Made by a program: the position numbers and the translations under genes
Source: Cinnamomum chago
Taxonomy: Eukaryota; Streptophyta; Magnoliopsida; Laurales; Lauraceae
Direction: 5' to 3'
NCBI GenBank assembly: GCA_038049695.1
Contig: CP142452.1
Location: forward strand, 33,716,501 to 33,780,500
Length of the DNA: 64,000 nt
Notes under the pieces: model-generated
What the model saw: only the letters and a program-made list of their open reading frames with translations
Told to the model about the DNA's origin: nothing
Databases searched by the model: none
Shown here: positions 1-11,083 of the stretch, in pieces
How the letters are laid out: each line of letters opens with the position of its first letter
How positions within the stretch are numbered: position 1 is the first letter of the stretch

Positions 1-1942
1 AATGCACCTCTGTTAGTGATTTTCAATTGGGAGACCAGAAATGAATCTAGGCCATGTCGCAATTCCGCAATACAGACCCCTCAAACTAGGATTGAGGGTC
101 TCAATGGAAGGATATTCCTTCCACTAGCTTAGGGATCAGTCAATTACAATCAGATTAATCGTCCCTCTCAAGGATTTGATGAAAGGTAGGTTCCAAAGTG
201 TTTTTAGTGAAAGGGATATGTGTTATATGGAGAAATTTAAAAAGTTCAGATTTTGTGCATAATGATTCCGGCAGCTCAAATGCTCAAATGGGCAATATAT
301 TACTAACAATCAGAAATATGGATAAAAAGGGACTGAAAACCAGCAATTGATGGAGAAGATGGTGATGGGGAGATGAAAACCAGCAATTGCTTAGGATGGA
401 GAAAAGGGGTAGAAGTAGAAGAATTCTGATTCACGGCATCACTCCAGATCCTTTACCAGGTGGAGAGCATAAGCACCCACATATAATATGTTCTTCATTA
501 ATTCTGAGAAGAGTCTTTACAATGCTTCATTAGACAAACCCTAATCTAAACTTGATCTCAACCATTAAGACACTCAAGGGCTGAGATATAAACATGAATA
601 TAAAACTAATGCACCCTACTTACAACCAAGGATTATATTAGCAGTTGCAACGGGTGCAGTATCCAAAATGCTATGCAGGAGGCGATACATAGTGGTTGCA
701 CGATGAGTAACAGCGTAGCGGTATGAGTTTTTTAAGTGGTAAAAACAAAATCCGAGTCCTGTGCAGCAGCCAATCATGTGGTTTTTTAGTGATTTCAAAC
801 CATGTAAGGGTAGATTCAACTTTAGGAAAAGCTATTGAGGTGAAGAAATAGAAAAAAAAATAGTGTTTTAAATTAAAACTACTTCGCTCTAGTAGGTTTT
901 ACACCATAACACCGCTATTTTCAAAATAACGTAGCAACCTCAACCGCTACGTCTGATAACACGGCTACTATGTAGCTATTTTGAACCATGCTTAAATCTA
1001 CACTTAATAAAATAAATGAACAAAACGAACAAAGAAAAGAAAATGCACGTGGGGCTTGGGTGACTAGGCCATACAGCCCAATCTGCATTGGGGTCGAGAT
1101 CAAATGGTGGATCCTCATCAGAGTTGTGATCTAACACTAAACAATATCCAAGTATGACGAAACCGGCCTGTGTTTTCTTCTTCCTCCTCTTGTAGATCTT
1201 GCACGGAGTTGTTATGTTTTCATCACTAGACCACACCACAAATATCAGTAACAGTAAGAAAATATCTTGATAATACACGATAGTTACTTGAAATTGTTTT
1301 TTCTTGATAATATCCCAATATTTTCAAAATAATTCCAAAATTAAAAATATCGCAAAAATACAATAATATAAGAATGACAATGGGGAAAAATTGGGATTAC
1401 AATGAAATTATTTAAAAAAAATATTATATATCTTTTGTTACTATTAAAAATAATTTATTTTTCCATGACATTCTCTTGTTGATATCCCGAGAAAATCCCA
1501 ACATTTGAATATCCTGATATTTTCCTGCAATAGTAATTTAATGAGAACGATATTTGTGACAATGGGCTAGACTTCGGTGTGTAAGAAAACATGCATTGAA
1601 AGAAGAAGAAAAATTGAGGAATGAAGGCAAGGAATAATGTTGTTTAATGGTTCTATGGATATGCATCTAATGGTGTGCATGCATGTGATAGTAGACTGTG
1701 AAGCTCGTGCCCCTTGGAAGTTAAAAAGAACTTGAAGAAAGAACAAAAATACGAAAAAAAGATAGAACCTTTACCTACAGTTCACTGCTCCATTTGCATG
1801 TCTGATCCCTTTTTTTTTTTTTTCTTAATAATCTTTCCAAAATCCCTCAAATTCTTCTCTTAAAAGAAGTTTCCTTAATCACTAGTTTTTTTATTGTGTT
1901 TTCTCGTATCTTTTGATGGTAATACTAGATAAGCTCTTCTAC

Positions 1943-1977
<35 letters not shown>

Positions 1978-2359
1978 AACTAGCCATTTTGTTCTATTCC
2001 TCTATAGCGCTTGAATTGTGCTATATGTGAGATTCACGTCTGAATCTGAGATATTTTTTAGAATGGGAGTTGTAGCATAGATAAAAATCTTTTCCCTATC
2101 ATTCAACGCAAATAATAGATTTGAGATTCAAATCATAGGATTTTAACAACAATGTCAGTGATCAGGCGCACGAGTCCCAGTCCTGACCCTGGCTGTGAAC
2201 TGCTCTCATGCAATATCAATGTTGATCTGGTTGAAAAGGTTGATAGATGATCTGATGGTTTAGAAGAAATATTTTTGAATTACTTCAAATATTTAATTGT
2301 GATTTGTCAGACCAAATTCTAACTAGAAATCTTGCCTTTCGAAGGGCCAGCTGATGGTG
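1..2359. other. Non-coding flank, probably intronic or 5' of the SPY exon
   Basis: I see no supported gene in this stretch. The only open frames are short, AT-rich and resemble no family I know. It holds a pure AT dinucleotide run near 1946, a poly-T tract near 1809, and AT-rich patches around 1290-1550. Because the exon at 3095 starts at a splice acceptor, at least the 3' part of this stretch should be intron if the gene is intact. No upstream SPY exon was recognised. Confidence 0.5.
1946..1974. repeat. (AT)n microsatellite
   Basis: An uninterrupted AT dinucleotide run of about 29 bp read directly from the sequence. It is a likely length-variable site. Confidence 0.9.
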
Positions 2360-2578
2360 GCATTCCTTGTGCATATAAATGAGTCATAAAATTCACTAAT
2401 GAAATTTACTGGGATCATACCACATTGGATATGCATTCCTTGTGCATATAAATGAGTCATAAAATTCACTAATGAAATTTACTGGGATCATACCACATTG
2501 GATATGCATTCCTTGTGCCTATAAATGAGTCATAAAATTCACTACTGAAATTTACTGGGACCATTCCACATTGGATAT
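2360..2578. repeat. Tandem repeat, 3 x 73 bp
   Basis: Three head-to-tail copies begin at 2360, 2433 and 2506, each starting GCATTCCTTGTGC and ending ACATTGGATAT. Copies 1 and 2 look identical. Copy 3 has a few substitutions. A fourth copy starts at 2579 but breaks off after about 12 bases. The identity of the first two copies suggests a recent duplication. It lies about 520 bp upstream of the SPY exon. Confidence 0.93.
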
Positions 2579-2633
2579 GCATCCATGTGCTTGTTCCATT
2601 AAATCTCAGTACGAAAGTAGTGTTACTGGCTTG

Positions 2634-2794
2634 CATGGGCGGAACTAGGGGAGGGGGCTGGCAGGGGCCGTGGCACCCCCCCTTAAATTAAAAAAAAAAA
2701 AAAAAACACTTTAGAGAAATGATTTTTTATATCCATTTTTAGCAATGCCACCCCCCCCCCCCAACCCAAGCCCTATATCCTGGTTCTGGCCCTG
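2634..2794. mobile_element. Short hAT-like MITE (about 161 bp)
   Basis: The ends are imperfect inverted repeats: a left end CATGGGCGGAACTAGG and a right end reading CCTGGTTCTGGCCCTG. They enclose an A-run and a C-run. The flanks read CTGGCTTG on the left and ATGGCTTG on the right, an 8-bp target duplication with one mismatch, which fits hAT. The element has no coding capacity. The call rests on terminal structure only, and the exact ends are uncertain by a base or two. Confidence 0.5.
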
Positions 2795-3094
2795 ATGGCT
2801 TGGATGCCAATCATGGTTGCATAGGCTTCCACTTCCATCGCCACTCCAGCTAGTTGCTTCAGGTCCTAATATGGTCTGTTTCTTTTGTTTCAGTTAAATT
2901 TCCCCATGGAGTTATATGGTCCATGTTATTGAATGCTGTGGCTTCATTTATGTACTGTTCATTTATGCTTCTTCACCATTTGTGTCTTTAGAGTCTAGAA
3001 TGAATGAGAACTAGGCAGACCTATCATACCACACATCCCAAGGAAATTCTTCACAATTGCAGAAGCTAATGGATTTTCTTACATCCAAATGCAG

Positions 3095-3531
3095 GTTTGG
3101 GACATTTGATTGCAAAAACGGAAGAAGAATATGTCCAGTCGGCACTGGAACTGGCATCCGATATCACAGCTCTTTCAAATCTCAGGATGAGTCTTCGCAA
3201 CCTCATGTTGAAGTCCCCAGTCTGTGATGGAGCAAACTTCGCTCTGGGATTGGAGTCAACGTACAGAAGCTTGTGGCACAGATACTGTAAAGGTGATGTG
3301 CCATCTCTGAGGCAAATGGAATTGTTGCAACGGCATCAGGAGGAAACAGTTCCTGAGAAGCCCTCAACAGATCTCTCTCAGCCCACAAAAATCATTTCTT
3401 TTCCCTCAGGAGAGTCCCAACCCACAGCCATTAAGATGAATGGCATCGCTCCCGCACCATCTAATCCAAAACTTTATGAAGCAAATGGGATTCAATCAAA
3501 CCAGTCTACAAATTCAGGAAACCCAAGCTAA
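3095..3531 (+). CDS. SPY: SPINDLY (protein O-fucosyltransferase), last exon
   Basis: SPINDLY is a nucleocytoplasmic protein O-fucosyltransferase (TPR plus GT41 domain) that modifies nuclear regulators such as DELLA proteins and represses gibberellin signalling. Only its C-terminal exon is here. The exon follows a splice acceptor (pyrimidine tract then AATGCAG at 3088-3094) and is entered in phase: one base of the preceding codon must come from the upstream exon. The peptide runs GLGHLIAKTEEEYVQ, then SALELASDITALSNLR, then YRSLWHRYCKGDVPSLRQME, which is the end of the GT41 catalytic region. A low-complexity Ser/Pro/Asn tail of about 60 residues follows, ending at TAA 3529-3531. The frame is open throughout with no disabling change. 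A full SPY protein has over 900 residues, so about 145 are present. Upstream exons are not recognisable in the 3 kb to the left, so this is either an intact gene with a long last intron or an isolated 3' fragment. Confidence 0.88.
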
Positions 3532-5031
3532 TGATGGAGTACAGTTACCCAAGGGCTGGACGAACCATGCAGTGCGATTCTCGAATCTGTATATGCTTCC
3601 GCCTGTTGATGGTTTCTTTCTCCCATACACCTTTGTATCATCGGTCAATGATTTTATTAAAGTTGGCAAGGTGAGAGCGGATGATGGTAGCCAGTGTATT
3701 GGACTCTGTATCACATTTTTCAGAAAAGATTAGCAGCAGCTGCTTAGGACTCTGTACACGGCGGAAAATAGGTGGTTGTGGGCTGGCTTAAGGTATTCGT
3801 GTGATTATGTCATGTGATTCTTACAGTGGCCTGTACTGGATTCAGAAGTGAATCATTCTCTTTACAGTGGAGGATAGATTGTTTGTAGTTGCATGTTGCA
3901 CCAAGCAATTGTGAAGGAAAATCAAAGTTTCATTATCCAGTTTTTTCTGTGTTGTTTTTCATTCCCATTTGGTCTTCGTCCTTAATGGTGACTTTTATCT
4001 ATATCCTGCTGACAGCCTGACCTCTGATGAGGTTTTCAGGGTGGCCTTACTCATCAGACCGTTTTTTTTTTTTGTTTTTTGAAAATGGGTAAGCTGTCTT
4101 TTTCATCATCTGTTTTGGCATGAAGAAGATAGATGAAAGGGGGCCATTAACTTCAATTTCGTCATCTGTTTTGTCCATGAAGAAGATAGATGAAAGGGGG
4201 GCCACTAACTTCAATTTGTACCCAGTTTTAAACATGATCTTGGAACTAGTTTCGAATCACCCATCCCTTTGGGTGAGTTGGGAGTCAGTAGATCACCGAC
4301 TTCAGTAAGTCATGATAACGCTAAATAAATGGTGGGATCCATCTTAAGGAGCGTGAGGATCCTGACAAGACATTCATGTCTGAGCGTTGGATGGAAAACT
4401 GCTGGAGAAGGTAATTGAATGGTAATATGATTAAAGTGTTTAGTTTTTGGTGGTGGGAGGTTTGGAGGTTTCTGCACCACCAAGTGGCCCAAGAATAAGA
4501 AAAATCATGTAAATGAGATGGTGACAGAAAGGGGTCTGCAAATGCTTTCTATTAAGCACTTTCCACTAATATGCCGGCCTCGTAGTGTATACTTAATTTA
4601 TTTTTTTTAAAATTACTAGTGGTTTTTTATAATTGATTTGAGGAAAACCAACCGTCGGGTCTGGCCTCTCCTGATCTTAATATACTGGAAAGCTATATAC
4701 ATGGTTCGAAAAGGTTAATAGTCCTATTATTACTACGATTGCTTATTGGACTCAAAAAGGAAAAAGCCTTTTTTTTATATTTTTAATCTAGTAGGGCCTA
4801 GGAGTCTCACAAACTCTACAATGTTGCCATTAGATCATGTTCTATTGTTCACAATCACATTGATCACATTTTAAAGATGTGATTAAAATGAACGGAAAAA
4901 AAATAAAAAATGATTGAAGTCATATATTCTGGTTGTCATTGATCGAACAGGAGTAGAGTTATCTTGGTTACAGAACGAGGAAATTAATTTTGGTCGGGTC
5001 CATCAAAGCTATTATAAAAGTGGGTTTTTTT
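3532..5031. other. SPY 3' UTR and downstream spacer
   Basis: About the first 400-500 bp are likely 3' UTR. A second open frame (3440-3733) overlaps the SPY stop in another frame and has no family resemblance, so it is not called. The rest is AT-rich spacer with a 56-bp duplication near 4106. No gene is seen up to the LINE target site at 5032. Confidence 0.5.
4106..4218. repeat. Tandem duplication, 2 x about 56 bp
   Basis: Two adjacent copies both contain TCATCTGTTTTG, then ATGAAGAAGATAGATGAAAG, then ACTTCAATTT. They differ by a short indel and a few substitutions. The repeat lies just downstream of the probable SPY 3' UTR. Confidence 0.88.
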
Positions 5032-5053
5032 TTTAATCGTAATCCTTAGCCAT

Positions 5054-6344
5054 ATTCAGAATTGTGCGAACTACCGCATGATTAAATTGATGAGCCATAC
5101 AATGAAATTATGTGGGAGAGTTATTGAGAGAAGACTAAGAAGAACAACAAACATTTCAGAGAATCAATTTGGTTTCATGCCTGGGAGATCAACAATGGAG
5201 GCTATCTTTCTCCTAAGAAGGTTAATGGAACAGTATAGAGAAGGTCAGAGAGATTTACATATGGTGTTCATTGACTTGGAGAAGGCCTATGACCGAGTTC
5301 GTAGGGAGATTCTATGGAGAGTACTGGAAAAGAAAAGAGTGTGTTGCATATATTGAAGCGAAAAATGATATGTATAATAAAGTCGTGACATCTATAAGAA
5401 CGACTGGCGGAGAGACTAAAGAGTTTCCTATCACGATTGGTTTACACCAAGGCTCAGCGTTAAGCCCGTATTTGTTTGCCCTAGTTATGGATGAGATTAC
5501 AAGATATATTCAGGATGAGGTGCCGTGGTTTATGCAATTTGCAGATGACATTGTTTTAGTGGATGAGACGAGAGAAGGAGTGAATGCTAAGTTAGAATTG
5601 TGGCGGAAACGTTAGAGACAAAAGGGTTTAGCCTAAGTCGATGCAAGACGGAATATATGGAATGCAAATTTAGTCAAAGTAGGACACCTAGTAACTTAGA
5701 AGTAAGTTTGGGCATACAAAAGATTGTAGAGAAAGAAAACTTTAGGTACCTTGGATCTATGATGCAACAGGATGGAGAGATTGATACTGATGTAAGTCAC
5801 GTGATTCAGGCCGGGTGGACCAAATGAAGGAGTGCTTAAGGGGTCTTGTGTGATTGGAAAGTCCCTCTTAAGGTTAAAGGAAAATATTATATGGTAGCGG
5901 TACGTCCAGCGTTGTTATTTGGATTAGAGTGTTGGGCAACAAAGCATAATCATGTTAAGAAGATGAAAGTTATGGAGATGAGAATGCTAAGATGAATGTG
6001 CGGGATCACAGGGAGAGATAGGATTAGGAATGAGGAGATTAGGGGCAAAGTAGGAATAACACTGATTAAAGATAAAATGAGAGAAAATCAATTGAGATGG
6101 TTCGACCATGTTAGAAGGCGTCCAACGGAGGCACCTGTTAAAAGGTGTGAAAGCATGAAGATTGCCCGAAGTAGGAGAGGGAGAGGGAGACCCAAGAGAA
6201 GTTGGAAAGAAACTATTAAACATGACCTTGCTTACATGGATCTAACGGAGGACATGACCCTAAACAGATTTGATTGGCATCGTCAAATCCATATAGCCGA
6301 CCCCACCTAGTGGGAAAATGCTTGGTTGATTCGATTTGGTTTGG
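5054..6344 (+). mobile_element. 5'-truncated RTE-type LINE
   Basis: The insert is bracketed by a perfect 22-bp direct repeat (5032-5053 and 6345-6366, starting TTTAATCGTAATCC), the target duplication left by target-primed reverse transcription. The left end opens directly inside the reverse transcriptase, so the endonuclease domain is missing, which is typical 5' truncation. The right end follows the terminal protein motif and a short degenerate GT/T-rich tail (GCTTGGTTGATTCGATTTGG) like the short repeat tails of plant RTE elements, not a poly-A. About 1.29 kb of a normal 3 kb or longer element remains. Confidence 0.88.
5078..6310 (+). pseudogene. LINE (RTE clade) reverse transcriptase remnant
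   Basis: The copy encodes the RT palm and C-terminus across several frames. In order: ISENQFGFMPGRSTMEAIF, MVFIDLEKAYDRVRREILW (first catalytic Asp), the GLHQGSALSPYLFALVMDE motif, and FADDIVLVDE carrying the catalytic FADD box near 5540. After that come TKGFSLSRCKTEYMECKFS and the conserved plant RTE C-terminus with GRGRPKRSWKETIKHDLAYM and DWHRQIHIADPT. Frameshifts near 5340 and 5605, and further breaks between 5830 and 5996, show it cannot be translated intact. Confidence 0.88.
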
Positions 6345-6366
6345 TTTAATCGTAATCCTTAGCCAT

Positions 6367-7014
6367 CCTATGTACCATTTGTGTGGCTTATGTATTTATT
6401 TATTTGATGAATAGGACGTGATGGGTTTTGAGACCCACTTACTTCAAGACTTTGTGGCTTTGACCATCGAGAAGAAGTCCACTTGATGTTGCTATTCGTT
6501 TAATCTTGAAACTTCAAGATGGGCAAAAGAAATAGGACTTCCCCTTTTGTCTGTTGATTGTATTTGATGACATTATTTTTGGTGGCTAGAAATGTGCAAT
6601 GGTCCTAAGTTTGGGCAATGGCTAACCCAAAAGGCCCTATGGTATTTCAATGTAAAATTCAGCATATATTGTGTACAAGTGTAACCTAGTTGCTCCATCA
6701 AAGAGATTTTGTTAGATTAGCGATTTCTAAAAGGGAACAAAAAAAGAAAAAAACAGCCTCATCAAACCTTATTAGCCAATTTATTGGAAGAAAAAACAAA
6801 GACACGGGCCCAAACAACAATCACAAAGCACACGGGCCCAAACAACAATCACAAAGCATAAGGGTCTTCAACAACAAAGGACCTCAAACTCATCACATTA
6901 TCCAGCTTAGCACACTAACGCGGGACCTGATTAAACACTTTAGGAATATGAGAGAAATCTACAAATCAAAAGGACAAGTCTTTCATTTCTAATCTTTTTC
7001 TTTTTGTTACTGGC
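6367..7014. other. Intergenic spacer with a 2 x 28 bp repeat
   Basis: No gene is supported. Two perfect or nearly perfect 28-bp copies (6803-6830 and 6831-6858, unit starting CACGGGCCCAAACAACAATC) sit inside a meaningless 100-codon open frame. Confidence 0.6.
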
Positions 7015-7022
7015 CAAGGACG

Positions 7023-8018
7023 CATGGTTTAAAATCGTAGTATCGGTCGCGGTATCGGCGGGACAAAAATCGATATGATATTGGTATCGGTTGCGGTTAT
7101 CGGTCCGTCGCAGTATGAAATTTTTTTTAATCCAAAAAAATTCTCAAGAATATCCAAAAAATCCAGAATATTAGAAAATCCTGGAAAACAATGTTTTTTT
7201 TTCCATTAGTAACAAAAATAAATCAAAATATCGGTCACCTTAAGTTATGAGTCTTGTCTATGTCGCAGTTCGCTGTCTTCTCCAGTATTTCATATAATGC
7301 AACTATTATTTTGGCTCATGGTCAATTTATTAGTGTAAAATATAAGAAAATAAAGATAACATAATAATTATCTATACACTATGAATAAGATATTAGCATT
7401 TACTATTTAGTATCATAAATACTCCAACAATTATTTTTTTTAAAAGTAAAAGATTGAAAAAAAAAAACAACCATTTTTCTACACTCAAAATCATGTTTAT
7501 AAGTAAATCTAGCATGAAATTCTGTAAATCTAAGTGAAGAACACAACACAAACCCAAAAATGAGATGCCAATGATGTTTTCATTCATTTCTATGCTTTAT
7601 CTAAAAATAAAAAACAAAAAACACATAATAGTAAAAATAAGAGAGTTAAGTTGATTTTCTCTTACTAAATAAAATGATTTCTTCAAGAAATAGTGTTGGA
7701 ATTTGGAAATATGTAAGAGAATGAGCTATGGAGACGTGGTTGCTCTAAGGAGATGAGGGAAGATGAGAAGAAAATGGAAAAATAGGGAAAAACTTAAAAG
7801 AATTTAGGGTTTTTGACCATTACTCCATCTCGACCTATATTTTCAAAATATTGAAAATATCGGCCCGATATATCGGTTAAACCGATATTTTGACCATATC
7901 AGCCGAGATTGGCCATTTTGCCTGACTCGATATCGCGGTAAAATATCGTCATGGTATGGGCTGATACCGGTTCATATCAGCCAATATGAACCGGTATTGG
8001 CCGAGATTTTAAACCATG
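7023..8018. mobile_element. Non-autonomous hAT-like DNA transposon (996 bp)
   Basis: The termini are perfect 14-bp inverted repeats, CATGGTTTAAAATC at the left and GATTTTAAACCATG at the right. They are flanked by a perfect 8-bp target duplication, CAAGGACG, at 7015-7022 and 8019-8026. An 8-bp duplication fits hAT. Both subterminal regions are packed with TATCGG/CCGATA motifs in both orientations, for example near 7040-7110 and 7855-7990, as expected for transposase-binding arrays. The interior is AT-rich with no transposase, so it depends on a partner in trans. Confidence 0.82.
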
Positions 8019-8179
8019 CAAGGACGTAGCCATCAATGACCGAGTCTACTAGGTTGCCTTAGTGGCTAGTGCGCAAACCCAAAGAACTACCCAATTAAAT
8101 AATGCAACCTTCATTCTTTGGCTTATTGAACGAGATATTTTGCCAAAGTAGATATGAAAGAAGAGAGATGAGAGTCAGA

Positions 8180-9060
8180 ACTTTGAAGAACCATATATTG
8201 TTGGTCTGAAAGCATGAGAACTCTGAAGAAACGAATGAGGGGACAAGGCGTTGCGTGATTTCTATGGCTGGCATGAGCAGTTTAGGTAAGACCACTCTGG
8301 CCCAAAAAAAGCTTACGGTGATGTTAAAAGGAAATTTTGAACGTCATGCCTTCATAATTCATATAATACCTATACCGACAATATATAATTAGAGGGGTCT
8401 TGATGGGAATTATACAATCTGTAATGAAGAAAAGGAGAAATCCAATGAGGAAGACTTGAAAAGGCTTCATGATCACTTGATCAAGAAGAGATATTTGATA
8501 GTGATTGATGATATATGGACCATGGAAGCATAGGAAAACATAAACTCTTTCTACTAGATGGTCTGAACAAAAAATAGAGTAATGCTTACCACTCGCAACA
8601 AAGAGGTAGCTTTACATGCTGATCAATTGAGCTTCCCCTATGATCTTCACTTTCTTAATGAAAACGAGAGTTGAGAATAGTTCCATAAGAAGATCTTACC
8701 AGAAGAAGTTTTTGCTCTACAGAGTTGAAAGTGACTGGAAGAAAGATCGAAGCAAAATATAGTGGCTTACCACTAGCTATTGTGATTTTAGAAGCTCTCT
8801 TATCAAGAAGAGAGAAGATCCTTAGTGAATGGTCTAAAGTTCTCGATAGTGTAACTTGACATCTTGTAGAAGCCTCAAATCAATGCATGGAAATATTAAC
8901 CTTAAGTTACTATGATTTGCTCCATCACTTAGAAGACGTTTATTTTTCTTATTTCATTTTTTATTTTTTTATAAATCAGTCTTTTCCCAGAGGACTTTAA
9001 AATTCAGTCAAAGGAACTAATCAAGTTGCGGGTTGCTATCAAGGCTCCATTTCATAAAAT
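8180..9060 (+). pseudogene. CC-NBS-LRR disease-resistance gene remnant (NB-ARC part)
   Basis: No long frame is open, but a collinear set of NB-ARC motifs is readable on the + strand. EEPYIVGL near 8183 is the pre-P-loop linker of CC-type proteins. RCVISMAGMSSLGKTTLAQK (8249-8308) is the P-loop. IKKRYLIVIDDIW (8481-8519) is kinase-2 with the CNL-type final Trp. RVMLTTRNKEVA near 8577 is RNBS-B, SGLPLAIVIL near 8761 is GLPL, and LSYYDLLHHL then FPEDFKIQSKELI (8900-9020) is the RNBS-D region. A TAG at 8531 and several frameshifts disable it. There is no coiled-coil N-terminus, no MHD motif and no LRR, so both ends are lost. These genes act as intracellular pathogen sensors when intact. Confidence 0.85.
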
Positions 9061-9371
9061 GAGGATTAAACATGAGATTAGGGGCTAATTAAAAAATTTT
9101 CATAACAAACTACATAACATGGCCCCCAAATATTGTCCCATAAGGATCAAAGTTTGTAGTGACAAGTACAGATATTTCCTCAGTTTGCACAAAGAATAGT
9201 GAAAGCTTCATAAAGTAACAAATGACATCGATATAAAATATAGAAGATTTTACTAAAAAATTCCCATTACATGGGGGTTGCACGAAATAATGCCTCTTAA
9301 CTTATGCAGCACGAAAGTATTCCTCTCGTAGTTATGGGGAGTGACGCTAGCGTCGCTTAATTAGAGACGAG
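9061..9371. other. Spacer between NBS remnant and Tat LTR
   Basis: AT-rich sequence in which I see nothing recognisable. It ends at the likely 5' boundary of the Tat element. ACGAG (9367-9371) would be the left target duplication. Confidence 0.4.
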
Positions 9372-9530
9372 TGTTGATACCAAAAATGTCACTTTGCCTC
9401 TTCAACATCAAGAAGCCACGTGAAGTCGCATCCTACTACAAACGGGCAATGCTACTTCAAGCATCAAATTTCGTCAGAATCAAACAAAAACTGCAAGATC
9501 CTTCAAGACAACAAAAAGAAGAGTCCACAT

Positions 9531-10180
9531 CATGTTTCAGGTCATTTTGACATCATTTGGCCTAACTTCACTCCTCTGGTGGCCAAACAAGCGCTCCTGG
9601 CGGCGGCGGCGCCGAAGACATCAAAACTTTGATCAGAGCCTACGAATGGTCTCAAAATACCTCCAAAAGGCTCCACGTCAAATTTCAGGTCATTCCGGCG
9701 ATGTTTGACCCAACTTTGACGCTCCGAAAGTAAATAGAGCCTCCCGGCGGCGAGAACCACCGTGACCATTACTCATCAAATGGAGTACATGGGCGGCTTT
9801 AATATGCTTCAAAAGGGTTGCACGTCAAATTTCAGGTCATTCCGACAACGTTTGACCCGACTTTGACGCTCCGAAAGAAAATCAAGGCTACCGGCGGCGG
9901 AGCACCCCGGGACCACGACATCCAAATTGGAGCTAATGGATCATCTCAAAATGACTCCAATAGGCTCCCTGTCAAATTTCAGGTCAATCGGACATCGGTT
10001 GACCGCACATCAAAGCGCGACATCTTCCTCGCGGTGAAATGAAGCCTAACAGCAATGGGACCCAAAATGGCTTCAAAACTCAAACCAAAGCCCATGGTTG
10101 GTCTTATCTACTGCTCAGGAGGCTTCACCTCAAATTTCGGGTCATTCCGACATCGTTTGACCTAGTTTCGACTCTTGACA
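9531..10180 (+). repeat. Degenerate tandem repeat, 5 x about 146 bp
   Basis: A core related to TCAAATTTCAGGTCATTCC, followed by GACATCGTTTGACC, recurs near 9534, 9678, 9824, 9972 and 10129, a spacing of 144-157 bp. Copies also share 'GCTTCAAAA..GGCT' on the left side and 'GACTTTGACGCTCC' on the right in units 2 and 3. The units lie upstream of the TATA box and so would fall in U3. Confidence 0.8.
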
Positions 10181-10849
10181 GAAATCGGCAAACTCTACGC
10201 GGCAAGATCTTCGGCTTTTCCAAAAATAGGAAACTTTGCGCCCCGGTTTTGCACGACTTCTCGCCGGGTTTTCTTCAGGAGAATCAATTCAAAAAATGAA
10301 GAAAAATGTCAAGAAAAATACAGAAGAAAAAAAGAAACAAAAAGATCGAAAAACGGCCGACGAAAGGGGAAAATTCCCCCATGGTTGCCGGCGACCTTGG
10401 AAATCTGGGTCGCCGGATTTCCGCCAAAAGGCCATTTTTGGCTTCTTTTCGCGTTTCAAGATGTCCGGCCCCTGTGATTTTCAAAAATTCTGACTTTTGA
10501 GGCTTGCAACCCGTCGATCTTCGTCAACATCACAGATCCACCGTCAAAAGCATGAAATCGTCATTGATTGCTCCAAGATCGCCGACCGGCCGACTAAGAA
10601 AGTACACTTTCTGTCCAACCGATCGAGAAATCGACAAGACAAATGTCATCGGTCCGCTGGTATCAACCAATGTCTGAAGTTGCATGATCATCCGACATCG
10701 ATCAACATGAAGATCCGTCGACGATCATCGCAAGAAGAATCCCAAAAGACACGGCACGGCCCGCAACTCTTCAAATCCTCGGTGACCACTTAATACTGTT
10801 AATTGACCTAACTAAATGCGGTCATTAACTCATTATTTTGGACGGCCCA

Positions 10850-11060
10850 ATCAGATTCAAGAGAATGAGAGTTACAAGTCAAAGTCATCATGGCATTAAA
10901 GCCATGAAACTCCTCTCATCATGGAGATTAAAGGTGATTAAATGCCCATCATTCTCCATCGGCTAATCAAATTCAAGGAAAAAAGAGTTACAAAATCAAG
11001 AAATAAAAACTTGTAACTCCTCCCATCATGGAGCTTTAAAGCCATCAAAGCTCATAAACA
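10850..11060 (+). repeat. Imperfect direct repeat in Tat U3
   Basis: Two related blocks share 'AATCA(G/A)ATTCAA', then 'GAGTTACAA', then 'AACTCCTC(T/C)CATCATGGAG' and 'TTAAAGCCAT'-like strings, about 120 bp apart, immediately upstream of the TATA box. Confidence 0.65.
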
Positions 11061-11083
11061 CTCCTAAATGGCTACCAAAGGCC

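Noticed and set aside
976-1278. 100-codon minus-strand frame
   Set aside because: Low-complexity, hydrophobic and lysine-rich with no motif; consistent with chance in AT-rich DNA.
2195-2245. Possible remnant of the penultimate SPY exon (INVDLVEKV resembling the expected sequence before GLGHL)
   Set aside because: The match covers only about ten codons, needs a frameshift, and is not followed by a GT splice donor at the right place. It is too weak to call.
3440-3733. 97-codon frame overlapping the SPY stop
   Set aside because: It is in another frame over the SPY coding end and 3' UTR, with no family resemblance.
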